In this document: one piece after another, positions 55,987 through 64,000 of the stretch
Layout: the number at the start of each line of letters is the position of its first letter
How positions within the stretch are numbered: the first letter of the stretch is position 1
DNA from: Chromatiales bacterium
GTDB lineage: Bacteria > Pseudomonadota > Gammaproteobacteria > Steroidobacterales > GCA-2729495
DNA: 64,000 bases
NCBI GenBank assembly: GCA_016789885.1
Contig: JAEUPZ010000007.1
Location: forward strand, 1-64,000
Direction of reading: 5' to 3'
Notes under the pieces: model-generated
What the model was told of the DNA's origin: nothing
What the model saw: the letters and a program-made list of their open reading frames with translations, nothing else
Databases searched by the model: none
Made by a program: the position numbers and the translations under genes

Positions 55987-56751
55987 TCAGAATTGCCAGG
56001 CCACGCCCAGCGCGGGGCCGCCCTGGGTCACGTCATACTGGAAGCGGCCGGCGCCGCTGCCATCGTCATAGTCAACGCCGAGCAGGCGGAAGCCAACGAG
56101 CAGGCTCGCGTGGTCTGCGAAGCGCCAGTCAGCGAACGCCGACGCCTGCCAGGCGAAATCGCTGCCCAGGCCGAAACCGCCGATGTCGGCCTTGCTGATC
56201 AAGGTCCACCGCTCACCCAGCGGCAGCGCGTAGCGGACCCCGACCATCGGGTCCACCCAGCTCTCGTCACCGCTGCCGGCCAGCGTCTCACCCAGAGGCC
56301 CCCCGCCGACGACCTCGACGTCGACATCGAGGCTCCACAGGCGGAAGCCCGCGTAGGTGGACCACCGGTCGTTCCAGGCGTAGGAACCGCTCAGTTCGGC
56401 GATCAGCTGGTCGACCTCGGCCTTGGCCCGCGTGCCGCCCGCGGGCCCGAGCCCGTCCTTCTGCTGCTCGAGGCCCATGTAGATCAGGTCCACCAGGACC
56501 GCCCAGGGCCCCCGCTCGCCGCGATAGGCCGCCATGGCCCCGAACTCGAGGTTGTCGAGGACGTCGCTGAACCCGACGTCGACGTCCGCCTCGATGCCGG
56601 CGATGCCGGTGGTGCCGTCGATGGAAGCACCCACGCCGTACAGGACGAGCGTGTGCTGCCAGGCTTCGTCCCCGGCGAGCGCAGGTGCGCTGGCCAGAAG
56701 GGCGAGACCAAGGATCGGGGCGCAGCGGTATGTGAGTGGCGTCATCATCAA
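55987..56751 (-). CDS. Outer-membrane beta-barrel protein
   Basis: A 254-aa protein with a signal peptide (about 1-27, ALA). The mature part alternates hydrophobic and polar residues in about eight to ten strands, for example WSTYAGFRLWSLDVDVEVV, WTLISKADIGGFGLGS and HASLLVGFRLLGVDYDD, ending in Phe (LGVAWQF), the usual outer-membrane insertion signal. No specific family is certain; OmpW/YfaZ-like small barrels are the nearest in look. It follows the arylsulfatase by 25 bp. Confidence 0.82.
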   Translation of the reverse strand: MMMTPLTYRCAPILGLALLASAPALAGDEAWQHTLVLYGVGASIDGTTGIAGIEADVDVGFSDVLDNLEFGAMAAYRGERGPWAVLVDLIYMGLEQQKDGLGPAGGTRAKAEVDQLIAELSGSYAWNDRWSTYAGFRLWSLDVDVEVVGGGPLGETLAGSGDESWVDPMVGVRYALPLGERWTLISKADIGGFGLGSDFAWQASAFADWRFADHASLLVGFRLLGVDYDDGSGAGRFQYDVTQGGPALGVAWQF

Positions 56752-56776
56752 GGTGGGCTACCGTGGCTGTTGGGCT

Positions 56777-59167
56777 TCAAGGGTCCGGGCGGGCGGCCGG
56801 CGGTGGCGGAGTTTCCACGGTAACCCGCGGGATCCGGCCGGTGAACCGCGACCGCGACTCGGCGCCGATGGCCTCGACGACCGGGGTGCCGAGGTCGATG
56901 CCGACGTCGGCCGTCTCGTCGGCGGAGAAGACGCCGGCCTGGGTACGCTCGATGCGCTGCTCGGCGACCTGGGCGTCATTCACGTACAGCCGGGCCGTAC
57001 CCCCACGGCCCGGGCCGCCGCCGTCGTAGGCGAACTCGAAGCGCAGCGTGGTGCGGCCGGCGGGCAGCGGGCGGTCGGCCCTGAGCGTCGTCCGCTCCAG
57101 GCCGAGGAAGTTGTAGTCGTACGCCGGGACGCCGTCCTGGACGTACAGCGACCAGCCGCCGAAACGCCCGCCCTGGGCGAGGATGGTACCGTTGGCCCCG
57201 GTGGCAGGAACCTCCAGCTCGGCGGTGATCACCTTGGACCGGTTCTTGACGTTGATGAACACGCCCTCGAGCATGCCGGTCATGCCCTCGGCGAGCGTCA
57301 GGCTGTTACGGCCCCCCATGAGGTCGGGCCGGCCGACGCGGCGGGCATCCATGCGCTCGAGTAACCGGTCGTCGAGGGGGAGGACGCCGTGCTTCCGCGC
57401 CTCGGCCATGAACACGCCCTGCAACTCAGCGAGCTTCGCCGGGTACTTCGCCGCCACGTTGCGCGCCAGGCTGAAGTCCGCACGGACGTCGAAGAGCTCC
57501 CAGACATCGTCGGCGAGCCGGCCGCGCGGCTCGGTCTCCCAGGGGGCCCGATGGATCGTCCGGGCGAACCAGCCGTCGTGGTATACGGCGCGGTTACCGG
57601 CAACCTCGAAGTACTGCGTGGTGTGGCGCTCGGCGGCACCGGGGTCGGCGAAGGTGTAGGCAAGGCTGGTGCCTTCCATCGGTATCTGCGGAACCCCGTT
57701 CACGCTCGTCGGCTCGGGCAGCCCCACGGCCTCGAGGATCGTAGGCGCCACGTCGATGACGTGCCCGAACTGGGTGCGTATGCCCGGCTTGAGCCGGGCC
57801 GGCCAGCTGACGACGAGGCCGTTGCGCGTGCCGCCGAAGTCCGAGGGCACCTGCTTCATCCATCCGAAGGGCGCGTCCAGGGCTACCGCCCAGCCCGCCG
57901 CCATGTGCGGATAGGTCTCCGGACCGCCCCACTGGTCCAGCCGGGCCAGCATGTCGGGAACCTGCTCAGGCACGGCGTTGAAGTAGGTGTACTCGTTGAA
58001 CATGCCGTTCCGGCCGCCCTCACCGCTCGTGCCGTTGTCGCCGGCGATGTAGAACACGAGGGTGTTGTCGGCCTGGCCGACATCGGCAAATGCCGCGAGC
58101 ATCCGCCCGATGTGATGGTCCGTGTAGTCGGCATAGGCCGCGAAGACCTCGGCCTGCCGGGCGAAGAGGCGCCGCTCGTCAGCGGACAGGCTGTCCCAGT
58201 CCGGGATCGCGGCGGGCTTCGGCGCGAGCTTCGTGCCCTTCGGCACGATGCCGAGGCGGATCTGGCGGGCCAGCGTCTCCCCGCGCAGCCGGTCCCAGCC
58301 CTGGTCGAATCGGCCACGCCACTTGTCGATCCACTCCTGCGGAACGTGATGGGGCGCGTGGGTGGCGCCCGGCGCGAAGTACACGAAGGACGGCCGGTCG
58401 GGCGTCAACGCCTTCTGGTACTTGATCCAGGCGATCGCCTTGTCGGTCATGTCGGCCATGAAGTGGTAGCCGGGATCGTCCGGCAGCTCGACCTGGGCCA
58501 CGCCGTCGTAGAGGAACGGTGCCCACTGGTTCGTCTCGCCACCGAGGAAGCCGTAGAACTTGTCGAAACCCTGCCGCGTGGGCCAGCGGTCGAACGGCCC
58601 CGAGACGCTCGTCTCCCACGCGGCCGTCTCGTGCCACTTGCCGAAGGCCGCGGTGCTGTACCCGTTCTGGCGCAGGATCTCGGCGATGGACGCCGTCCGG
58701 TCGGGGATCTGTCCCGTGGCGCCCGGCAGGGAAGTGGCCATCTCGGTGATGAAGGCCATGTTGACGGTGTGGTGGTTGCGGCCCGCCTTCAGCGCCGCCC
58801 GGGTCGGCGAGCACAGCGCCGTCGTATGGAAGTTCGTGTAGCGCAGCCCCTGCTGCGCCAGGGAGTCGAGGGTCGGCATCGGCACCGGCCCACCGAACGG
58901 ACCCGGGACACCGAATCCCATGTCGTCGATGAGCACGATGACGATGTTCGGGGCCCCGGCCGGCGCCTTGACCACGAACGGCGGCGGCGCCTTCGCATCG
59001 CGGACGTCGAGCGTCGTGATGGCGGCGGTGGGCGGCGGCTGGATGGGCAGGACGGTGCGGTCCAGGGTCACGCCCTGGGCCAGTGCAGTGGTGGCCAACG
59101 CGAGGCCGGCGAACAGTGCCGACACGCGGCCGACGGCCGCATGGCTTGTGGAGAAATGGCACAGCAT
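56777..59167 (-). CDS. Secreted arylsulfatase with C-terminal extension
   Basis: A 796-aa protein with a signal peptide (about 1-31, ALAQ). The sulfatase core begins PNIVIVLIDDMGFG. C119 in CSPTR is the residue to be converted to formylglycine, and the following AALKAGRNHH fits the S1_4-like arylsulfatases. GKWHE and the metal-site AGDNGTSGEGG are visible, and VYFAPGATHAPHH lies in the core. Residues ~600-790 form an extra C-terminal beta-rich domain often found in this long subfamily. The ATG at 59167 is preceded by GGAGG. It is 54 bp downstream of the LuxR-type regulator, so it may be under that two-component system. Confidence 0.93.
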   Translation of the reverse strand: MLCHFSTSHAAVGRVSALFAGLALATTALAQGVTLDRTVLPIQPPPTAAITTLDVRDAKAPPPFVVKAPAGAPNIVIVLIDDMGFGVPGPFGGPVPMPTLDSLAQQGLRYTNFHTTALCSPTRAALKAGRNHHTVNMAFITEMATSLPGATGQIPDRTASIAEILRQNGYSTAAFGKWHETAAWETSVSGPFDRWPTRQGFDKFYGFLGGETNQWAPFLYDGVAQVELPDDPGYHFMADMTDKAIAWIKYQKALTPDRPSFVYFAPGATHAPHHVPQEWIDKWRGRFDQGWDRLRGETLARQIRLGIVPKGTKLAPKPAAIPDWDSLSADERRLFARQAEVFAAYADYTDHHIGRMLAAFADVGQADNTLVFYIAGDNGTSGEGGRNGMFNEYTYFNAVPEQVPDMLARLDQWGGPETYPHMAAGWAVALDAPFGWMKQVPSDFGGTRNGLVVSWPARLKPGIRTQFGHVIDVAPTILEAVGLPEPTSVNGVPQIPMEGTSLAYTFADPGAAERHTTQYFEVAGNRAVYHDGWFARTIHRAPWETEPRGRLADDVWELFDVRADFSLARNVAAKYPAKLAELQGVFMAEARKHGVLPLDDRLLERMDARRVGRPDLMGGRNSLTLAEGMTGMLEGVFINVKNRSKVITAELEVPATGANGTILAQGGRFGGWSLYVQDGVPAYDYNFLGLERTTLRADRPLPAGRTTLRFEFAYDGGGPGRGGTARLYVNDAQVAEQRIERTQAGVFSADETADVGIDLGTPVVEAIGAESRSRFTGRIPRVTVETPPPPAARPDP

Positions 59168-59221
59168 GCGGATGCCTCCTGGCGGGGCTCTCGTCAGTCT
59201 ACGGCACGTGGCCGCACCGAC

Positions 59222-59860
59222 CTAGTTCCCTTTCGGGAAGGCCCCGGGCGGAGGCGCGTCGGCGAGGCGCACCAGGTCGAGCAGCTCCGCCAGCGACCGG
59301 ACCTGCAGCTTGGCGGTGATGGCGCTGCGGTGGAGCTTCACGGTACGTTCGCCGATGCCAAGTGCACCGGCAATCTGCTTGTTGCGGACACCCTGCACCA
59401 GCTGGGCAAGCACTTCCTGCTCACGCGCGGACAGGCGGGCCAGCCGCGCGCGGGCTGCGGCCTGGCCAGCGCGGCCGGCCCTCGCCTCGGCGTCCCGCGC
59501 CAATGCGCGGCGTACCGCGGCCAGCAGCAGGTCCGGCGAAGCCGTCTTCTCGAGGAAGTCCTCGGCACCCGCCCGCATCGCCCGGACCGAACTCGGGATG
59601 TCACCCCGGCCCGTCAGGAAGACCACCGGCATCCGCTGGCCCGCTTCGGCGAGCGCCGCCTGCACGGCCAGGCCATCCATCCCGGGCATGTCGAGGTCCA
59701 TGACCACGCAACCCGCCGCATCGGCCGGGAGTGCCGCGAGCAATGCGGCACCGCCGTCATGCAGATGGACGCCGAAGCCGGCGGCCCGCAGCAGGTGACC
59801 GGTCGCCCGCCGGGAGCCGGGGTCGTCATCGACCACGTACACGGCCGGCGCAGCACTCAT
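59222..59860 (-). CDS. FixJ-type response regulator (REC + LuxR HTH)
   Basis: A 212-aa regulator. The receiver domain (about 5-120) has DDD acid pocket residues, phosphoacceptor D55 in VVMDLDMPGMDG, LTGRGDIPSSVRAMRAGA and the conserved Lys in DFLEK. The LuxR-type HTH (about 145-205) contains LSAREQEVLAQLVQGVRNKQIAGALGIGERTVKLHR. It belongs to the FixJ/TodT/StyR group. The ATG overlaps the kinase stop (ATGA), so the two are cognate. The next gene downstream is the arylsulfatase. Confidence 0.94.
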   Translation of the reverse strand: MSAAPAVYVVDDDPGSRRATGHLLRAAGFGVHLHDGGAALLAALPADAAGCVVMDLDMPGMDGLAVQAALAEAGQRMPVVFLTGRGDIPSSVRAMRAGAEDFLEKTASPDLLLAAVRRALARDAEARAGRAGQAAARARLARLSAREQEVLAQLVQGVRNKQIAGALGIGERTVKLHRSAITAKLQVRSLAELLDLVRLADAPPPGAFPKGN

Positions 59861-61683
59861 GACGGCATGGCCACCGGCAGTACGACCCGGATGGCGGCGC
59901 CACCATCGACCGACCGGTCGACCCGGATGCGGCCGCCGTGGGCGTCGACCAGCGTCCGGCAGATGGCGAGGCCCATTCCCATGCCGTCCGGGCGCGTCGT
60001 GAAGAAGGGCTCGAACACCCGTTCGGCGAGCCAATCGGGGACGCCGGGACCCGTGTCGAGAACGGCCAGCTCGACCTCACCGCCCTGCTCACCGACCGCG
60101 ACCGTCACGCGGCGGTCAGCCCGTCCCTCGAGGGCATCGAAGGCGTTCATCACGAGGTTCACCAGGACCTGCTGCAGATGGACCGGATCGCCCCGGAGCG
60201 CGGGCAACCCGGCCGGGACCACGGCCTCGAGCCGGACCCGGCGCCGGTCGGCTTCGGATTGCAGCAGGGCCATGACCTCGGCGACCAGGGCGGTCACGTC
60301 GATCTCCCGGGCCTGCATCGGGCGCCGGAGCATCAGCGCCCGGAGCCGGGTAACGACCGCGGCAGCGCGTGCGCCGTCCCGCCGGATGTCGGCGACGATC
60401 TCGCGGAGCTCGCCAGGATCCGTCGCCGGTGCCCCGAGCAGCAGGCCCGCAGCCTCGGCGTTCCGCCGGATGGCGCCGAGGGGCTGGCTGAGGTCGTGGG
60501 TGAGGGTGGCGACGAGCTGGCCCAGCATCGTGACGCGGCCTGCGTGGACCAGCTCCTCGCGCAGCGCTTCGCGCTCGCACTCGGCGCGACGCCGCTCGGT
60601 GATGTCGAGTACGACGCCACGGACCAGCTGCACGCCGCCGCCGGGCCCGCGCTCGGCCTGGCCCCGCACGCCGCGCCAGAACGTGACCGTGCCAGCACCC
60701 GCGCCGGCCACCCGGTACTGGCAGCTGAAGTCGCCGCCACCGGCACGGACGTCGCCCAGCAGTGCCTCGAACCCGGGCCGGTCCTGGGCGTCGATGGTGG
60801 CCAGCACGTCGCCGAGGGCAAACGGCCCTGGACCGGCGAGGCCCAGCAGGCGCTGCCCCTCGGCCGTCGCCCACAGGCGGTCGGCGCCGACGTCCCAGGT
60901 AAAGAGTCCGACGTTGGCCGCACGGCCCGCCAGGTCGAGGCGGGCCTGGCTCGTGCGCAGGTCCCGCGCGAGGCTTGCCACCTGCAGCAGGTCGCGGCTG
61001 AGCTCGTAGGCCATCGCCAGCACGACGGCCATGAAGGCCACCGCAATGAAGTAGGGAGCCGACCAGAACCCCAGGTGCACCAGAAGGCCGTTCGCGGTCG
61101 GCAGGAGGATGGCGGCCACCACGGCAGCGCCCAGCAGCACTGCCCGCTCCCGGTCACGCCCGCTCGCCCGGCGCCACGCGGCGACGGCGGCATCCGTCAC
61201 GAAGACCGCCACGAGCACCGACGACGCGGCAGCGACGCCGGCCCACGGGCTCGGCTCGCCGACGGGCACGCTGACCAGCTGGCCCAGCAATGGGTAGCCG
61301 CGCAGCTCCGTCACGGCCTGGAAGTTGACGCTGGTGGGGCTGGCGAAGTTGAGGCCCAGCACCAGGCCTCGCCCTGCCGTCAGGGTCCAGAGGAGCCACC
61401 GGCGCCCGGTGCCGAGGTACTGGTGGACGAACCACGCCAGGGCCACGAGCGCGACACCGACGGGGACGTGCGTCCAGCGCTGCACCAGGCCGAACTCGGC
61501 CGGCGTCGCGGACCTCATCAGCCGGAGCTCGCCGGCCGCGATCGCTGCCACGGCGACCGCTGCGACGGCAAACCAGAGGCTCGCCTGTGCCGCACGGTCG
61601 CGGTACCACACGAGGAACTGGACCAGCGCCAGCGTGAGGCAGGTCGCCGCCATCGAGGCCCAGACGAAGGTCACCCAGTCCAT
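59857..61683 (-). CDS. Membrane sensor histidine kinase with multi-TM N-terminus and PAS domain
   Basis: A 608-aa kinase. An N-terminal part of about 230 residues has roughly six or seven TM helices. A PAS domain follows (about 245-365, ending VVLDITERRR). The HisKA domain has phosphoacceptor H396 in LTHDLSQPLGAIRRN, typical of HisKA kinases that pair with FixJ-like regulators. The HATPase domain has NLVMNAFDAL, DTGPGVP, FEPFFTTRPDGMGMGLAICR. The ligand is unknown; the multi-TM region suggests a membrane-associated or hydrophobic signal. The gene starts at the ATG at 61681-61683. Confidence 0.94.
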   Translation of the reverse strand: MDWVTFVWASMAATCLTLALVQFLVWYRDRAAQASLWFAVAAVAVAAIAAGELRLMRSATPAEFGLVQRWTHVPVGVALVALAWFVHQYLGTGRRWLLWTLTAGRGLVLGLNFASPTSVNFQAVTELRGYPLLGQLVSVPVGEPSPWAGVAAASSVLVAVFVTDAAVAAWRRASGRDRERAVLLGAAVVAAILLPTANGLLVHLGFWSAPYFIAVAFMAVVLAMAYELSRDLLQVASLARDLRTSQARLDLAGRAANVGLFTWDVGADRLWATAEGQRLLGLAGPGPFALGDVLATIDAQDRPGFEALLGDVRAGGGDFSCQYRVAGAGAGTVTFWRGVRGQAERGPGGGVQLVRGVVLDITERRRAECEREALREELVHAGRVTMLGQLVATLTHDLSQPLGAIRRNAEAAGLLLGAPATDPGELREIVADIRRDGARAAAVVTRLRALMLRRPMQAREIDVTALVAEVMALLQSEADRRRVRLEAVVPAGLPALRGDPVHLQQVLVNLVMNAFDALEGRADRRVTVAVGEQGGEVELAVLDTGPGVPDWLAERVFEPFFTTRPDGMGMGLAICRTLVDAHGGRIRVDRSVDGGAAIRVVLPVAMPS

Positions 61684-61722
61684 GGCCCGAACTCTACCCG
61701 GTAGCCGTACCGGACGCCGGCG

Positions 61723-64000
61723 TCAGCGGACGTCGTCGAGGATCGAGCCTTCGGTGATGGGCCGGCCGACGGCGAACTGGAGCTGCCAGGAGTCGTTGGA
61801 GACGTAGCCCAGGGACAGGATGAAGCTCCCGATGGGGGTGCGTCCCGACAGGTTGCCCGATATGCCGTAGAGGGTACCGCCGTCGGCCGTCAGCGGCGAG
61901 AACCCCGGTACCGGCTGCTCGCCAACGTCGATGCGCCCGCCCATGCGGCCAGCCTGGAGCCGCAGCCCGGCGTAGAGGGCCTGGCCGAACAGGGACTGGA
62001 TGTCCGCCAGCTTCCAGTTGTACGCCGAGGTGGCGTACCAGTAGCTGGTGCCGCGCAGCTCGCCCCGCTTCAGTCCGGGGAAGCTGCGGATGCCGCCCAG
62101 GCGGAACTGGCTGACCACGGGCAACTCACCCGATACCTCCCGGCCGCCGCTGAGCGCCAGGGTGAGGGCATCGCCGCGGAACGGGAACGACCGGGTGATG
62201 ACGCCCTCCACGAGGCTGTAATCCAGTTCGCCGCTGAGCCAGGAACCGCTGTCGATGAAGCGGGCGTTCACGAACGTGCCCCGGGTGGGCAGCAGGACGG
62301 CGTCCCGGGTGTCATAGGTGAGGCCCAGCCGCACCTGGGCGTCATCCGTGGAATCCAGTTCCGGAAGGAATTCGGGACCGGTGTCCCGGTCCGCCCTGAG
62401 TGACCCGCGCCGCAGGCCCGCCGTCAGTTGCGCCCGGGTGCCCAGGTTCAGGCCGACGTCCAGTTCGCCGAACGCCTGGCTGAAGTTGTAGCGCGCCAGC
62501 CGGTCACCGTCGCTGTAGATGTCCTCGAGGATCCGCTCGTACCTGACGCCCGGCCGCACGAAGAATCGCTGGCGCACGTCGAGGGGCTGGTAGAAGTCGG
62601 TCCCGACCACGGTATCGAACCCGAGCTGGAGGGCGTTGCGCCACTCGCCGCCCCGGGAGTTCAGCCAGGTACGCCGGTGATCCCCGCGCAGGATGGCCTG
62701 CAGCTGCCCGTCCCCGTTGGCGGCCAGGCCCAGGTCGAAGCGCACGAAGTCAGGCCCCCACGACTTCTCGTAGGCGTCGATCTCGAGGACCCGGGCATCG
62801 GGTGGACCCTCCAGACGGTAGGCCACGCGCTCGAAGTCGCCCAGCGCGTAGATCCGGCGGGTATCTTCGACGATGTCCACCGTGGTGACTTCGGCGCCGG
62901 GCTGGGCCTTCTGCAGCTGGGACTCCACGAAGGCCGGGTTCACGCGATTCAGGCCGTTCACGCGGACATCGGCAAGGCGGGTGACCCCCCGGCCGGGCCG
63001 CGTGACGGCCTGCCGCCAAGCCAGGTACTCCGCCTCGGGTACGGCGAACCGCTGCAGTTCGGCGACATGTTCCCGGGCAGCGGCTTTGCCCAGGGGAATC
63101 GCGTCGGGAACCCGGTCGAAGGACGCCGAACCGATGTCGCCCATGGGCACCACGATGCTGACGTCCGCTTCCGTCAGCGTCGCGATCTGGGCGTTCTGGT
63201 TGGCGTCGATCATGACGTCCAGGGCCCGGCCCGCCAGGGCGACCGCCGACATCAGTGCCTGGGCCTCCGGCGGCGGCGAGCTCAGCGATACCGCGATGAC
63301 GACGTCGGCACACAGGTCGCGGGCCACGTCCACCGGGAGGTTCCGCATCATCCCGCCATCGGACAGGATGCGATCACCCATGACCACCGGGGAGAAGGCA
63401 CCGGGCACCGCCATGCTGGCGCGCATGGCCACCGACAGGTCGCCGGATTCGAGAATGACCATCTCACCGGCCTTCATGTCGGTCGCCACGGCCCGGAACG
63501 GCACGGGCAGGTCGTCGAAGTCCCGGGTGAAACGGGCGTCGGAAACCAGGGCGCGGATCACGTCCTCGATGTCCTGGGTCTTGAGCAGGCCGCCGGGCGC
63601 CGTCACCCGGCCACCCTTCAGGCCCAGATCGAGGGTGTTGGTGTAGGTGATGCCACCCAGCTTGCGGGCGATGGGCGTGCGGTCCCGCAGGCCCTCGCTG
63701 CCCACGGTCTGGGCCCAGTTGATGGCGAGCACGTTGCGTTCGATGTCTGCAGGCGGCATCCCCGAGGCGAAGGTGGCGCCCACGAGCGCGCCCATGCTGG
63801 TACCGGTCACGCAGGAAATCGGGATGCGGAGTTCGTCGAGCACCCGCAGGACGCCGATGTGGGCCGCGCCCTTGGCGCCGCCACCACCGAGGACGAGCCC
63901 GATCCGCGGCCGGCCACCCGCCTTCACCGCGGGGGCCGGCTCGGGAGCCACGCCGGCCGGTCGTGGCTCGGCCGCCTGCGCTGCACCCAGCAGGCTGCAC
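61723..64000 (-). CDS. Patatin-like phospholipase/Omp85 fusion, type Vd autotransporter (PlpD-like), 5' truncated by the window edge
   Basis: At least 758 codons in frame up to the window edge. The frame runs on past the GTG at 63951 as CSLLGAAQAAEPRPAG, the end of a signal peptide cleaving near AQA, so the true start lies beyond base 64000. The patatin domain has the oxyanion-hole GGGGAKGAAHIGVL, the nucleophile elbow GTSMG and the catalytic-Asp SDGGMM. A POTRA-like segment (VRVNGLNRVNPAFVESQLQ) follows, then an Omp85-type barrel (RLGGIRSFPGLKRGEL region). This is the layout of PlpD/FplA-type secreted lipases that act on phospholipids. It is 39 bp upstream of the kinase gene. Confidence 0.93.
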   Translation of the reverse strand, partial: CSLLGAAQAAEPRPAGVAPEPAPAVKAGGRPRIGLVLGGGGAKGAAHIGVLRVLDELRIPISCVTGTSMGALVGATFASGMPPADIERNVLAINWAQTVGSEGLRDRTPIARKLGGITYTNTLDLGLKGGRVTAPGGLLKTQDIEDVIRALVSDARFTRDFDDLPVPFRAVATDMKAGEMVILESGDLSVAMRASMAVPGAFSPVVMGDRILSDGGMMRNLPVDVARDLCADVVIAVSLSSPPPEAQALMSAVALAGRALDVMIDANQNAQIATLTEADVSIVVPMGDIGSASFDRVPDAIPLGKAAAREHVAELQRFAVPEAEYLAWRQAVTRPGRGVTRLADVRVNGLNRVNPAFVESQLQKAQPGAEVTTVDIVEDTRRIYALGDFERVAYRLEGPPDARVLEIDAYEKSWGPDFVRFDLGLAANGDGQLQAILRGDHRRTWLNSRGGEWRNALQLGFDTVVGTDFYQPLDVRQRFFVRPGVRYERILEDIYSDGDRLARYNFSQAFGELDVGLNLGTRAQLTAGLRRGSLRADRDTGPEFLPELDSTDDAQVRLGLTYDTRDAVLLPTRGTFVNARFIDSGSWLSGELDYSLVEGVITRSFPFRGDALTLALSGGREVSGELPVVSQFRLGGIRSFPGLKRGELRGTSYWYATSAYNWKLADIQSLFGQALYAGLRLQAGRMGGRIDVGEQPVPGFSPLTADGGTLYGISGNLSGRTPIGSFILSLGYVSNDSWQLQFAVGRPITEGSILDDVR

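Noticed and set aside
57389..61009. 1206-codon open frame on the plus strand
   Set aside because: It runs antisense to the arylsulfatase, response regulator and kinase genes, all with intact catalytic motifs; composition is Arg/Gly-rich and without a fold signature.

Overview
The window is a high-GC (roughly 70% by eye) chromosomal segment from a gammaproteobacterium. The gene orders mutY-yggX, radC-rpmB-rpmG, rsmD-coaD, coaBC-dut, purE-purK and ftsY-ftsE-ftsX-rpoH are typical of that class, and the base composition and content would fit a Nevskiales/Xanthomonadales/Steroidobacter-like lineage. The genus cannot be fixed from the sequence alone. There is no rRNA operon, CRISPR array, intact transposase, phage gene or integrase.

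Layout. 1-4.6 kb: tRNA-Phe, yggX, mutY and a large AsmA-type envelope protein. 4.9-8.7 kb: a tightly coupled signalling operon (REC-GGDEF-EAL protein, PAS histidine kinase, single-domain response regulator), each junction an ATGA overlap. 8.7-14.3 kb (all minus): small exported protein, SDR, a small HExxH protein, a secreted Cys-type sulfatase, an AlgE-like outer-membrane channel and an HTH regulator. 14.4-24.7 kb: tRNA-Gly, trmB, AmpG-like permease, xth, pyrE, a DUF4124 protein, a 61-bp perfect palindrome, dut, coaBC, radC, rpmB, rpmG, desaturase and mutM. 24.7-31.0 kb: DUF3857/transglutaminase/DUF2569 fusion, a PEP-CTERM-like protein, ggt, coaD and rsmD. 31.0-34.7 kb: ftsY-ftsE-ftsX and rpoH, with a CIRCE (HrcA operator) between ftsX and rpoH. 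34.7-46.4 kb: OmpA-like lipoprotein, MATE pump, Nudix hydrolase, purE-purK, a choice-of-anchor I PEP-CTERM protein, two tandem DUF2141 proteins, DUF924, thiolase, an AGCS symporter with a large insertion, and a GST. 46.5-50.7 kb: a MacAB-like exporter (adaptor, ATPase, two permeases). 50.8-64.0 kb: an accessory envelope region with MscS, a porin remnant, an unknown membrane protein, then eight consecutive minus-strand genes.

How the genes work together. The housekeeping parts cover base-excision repair of oxidised guanine (mutY, mutM, xth, plus the iron-trafficking protein yggX), nucleotide metabolism (dut, pyrE, purE, purK), coenzyme A synthesis (coaBC, coaD), ribosome/tRNA functions (trmB, rsmD, rpmB, rpmG) and membrane targeting/division (ftsY, ftsE, ftsX). 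The accessory parts are dominated by the cell envelope: two independent secreted sulfatases, each next to an outer-membrane barrel and each near a regulator (an HTH protein in one case, a histidine kinase/LuxR-type regulator pair in the other), a patatin-Omp85 type Vd secretion protein cut by the right window edge, glycine-zipper proteins and PEP-CTERM-like exported proteins.

The most interesting signals are the CIRCE operator in front of rpoH, which would place the sigma-32 gene under HrcA; the eight-gene co-directional array at 54.1-64.0 kb, which looks like a regulated envelope/sulfatase module; and the 61-bp perfect palindrome filling the convergent gap before dut.
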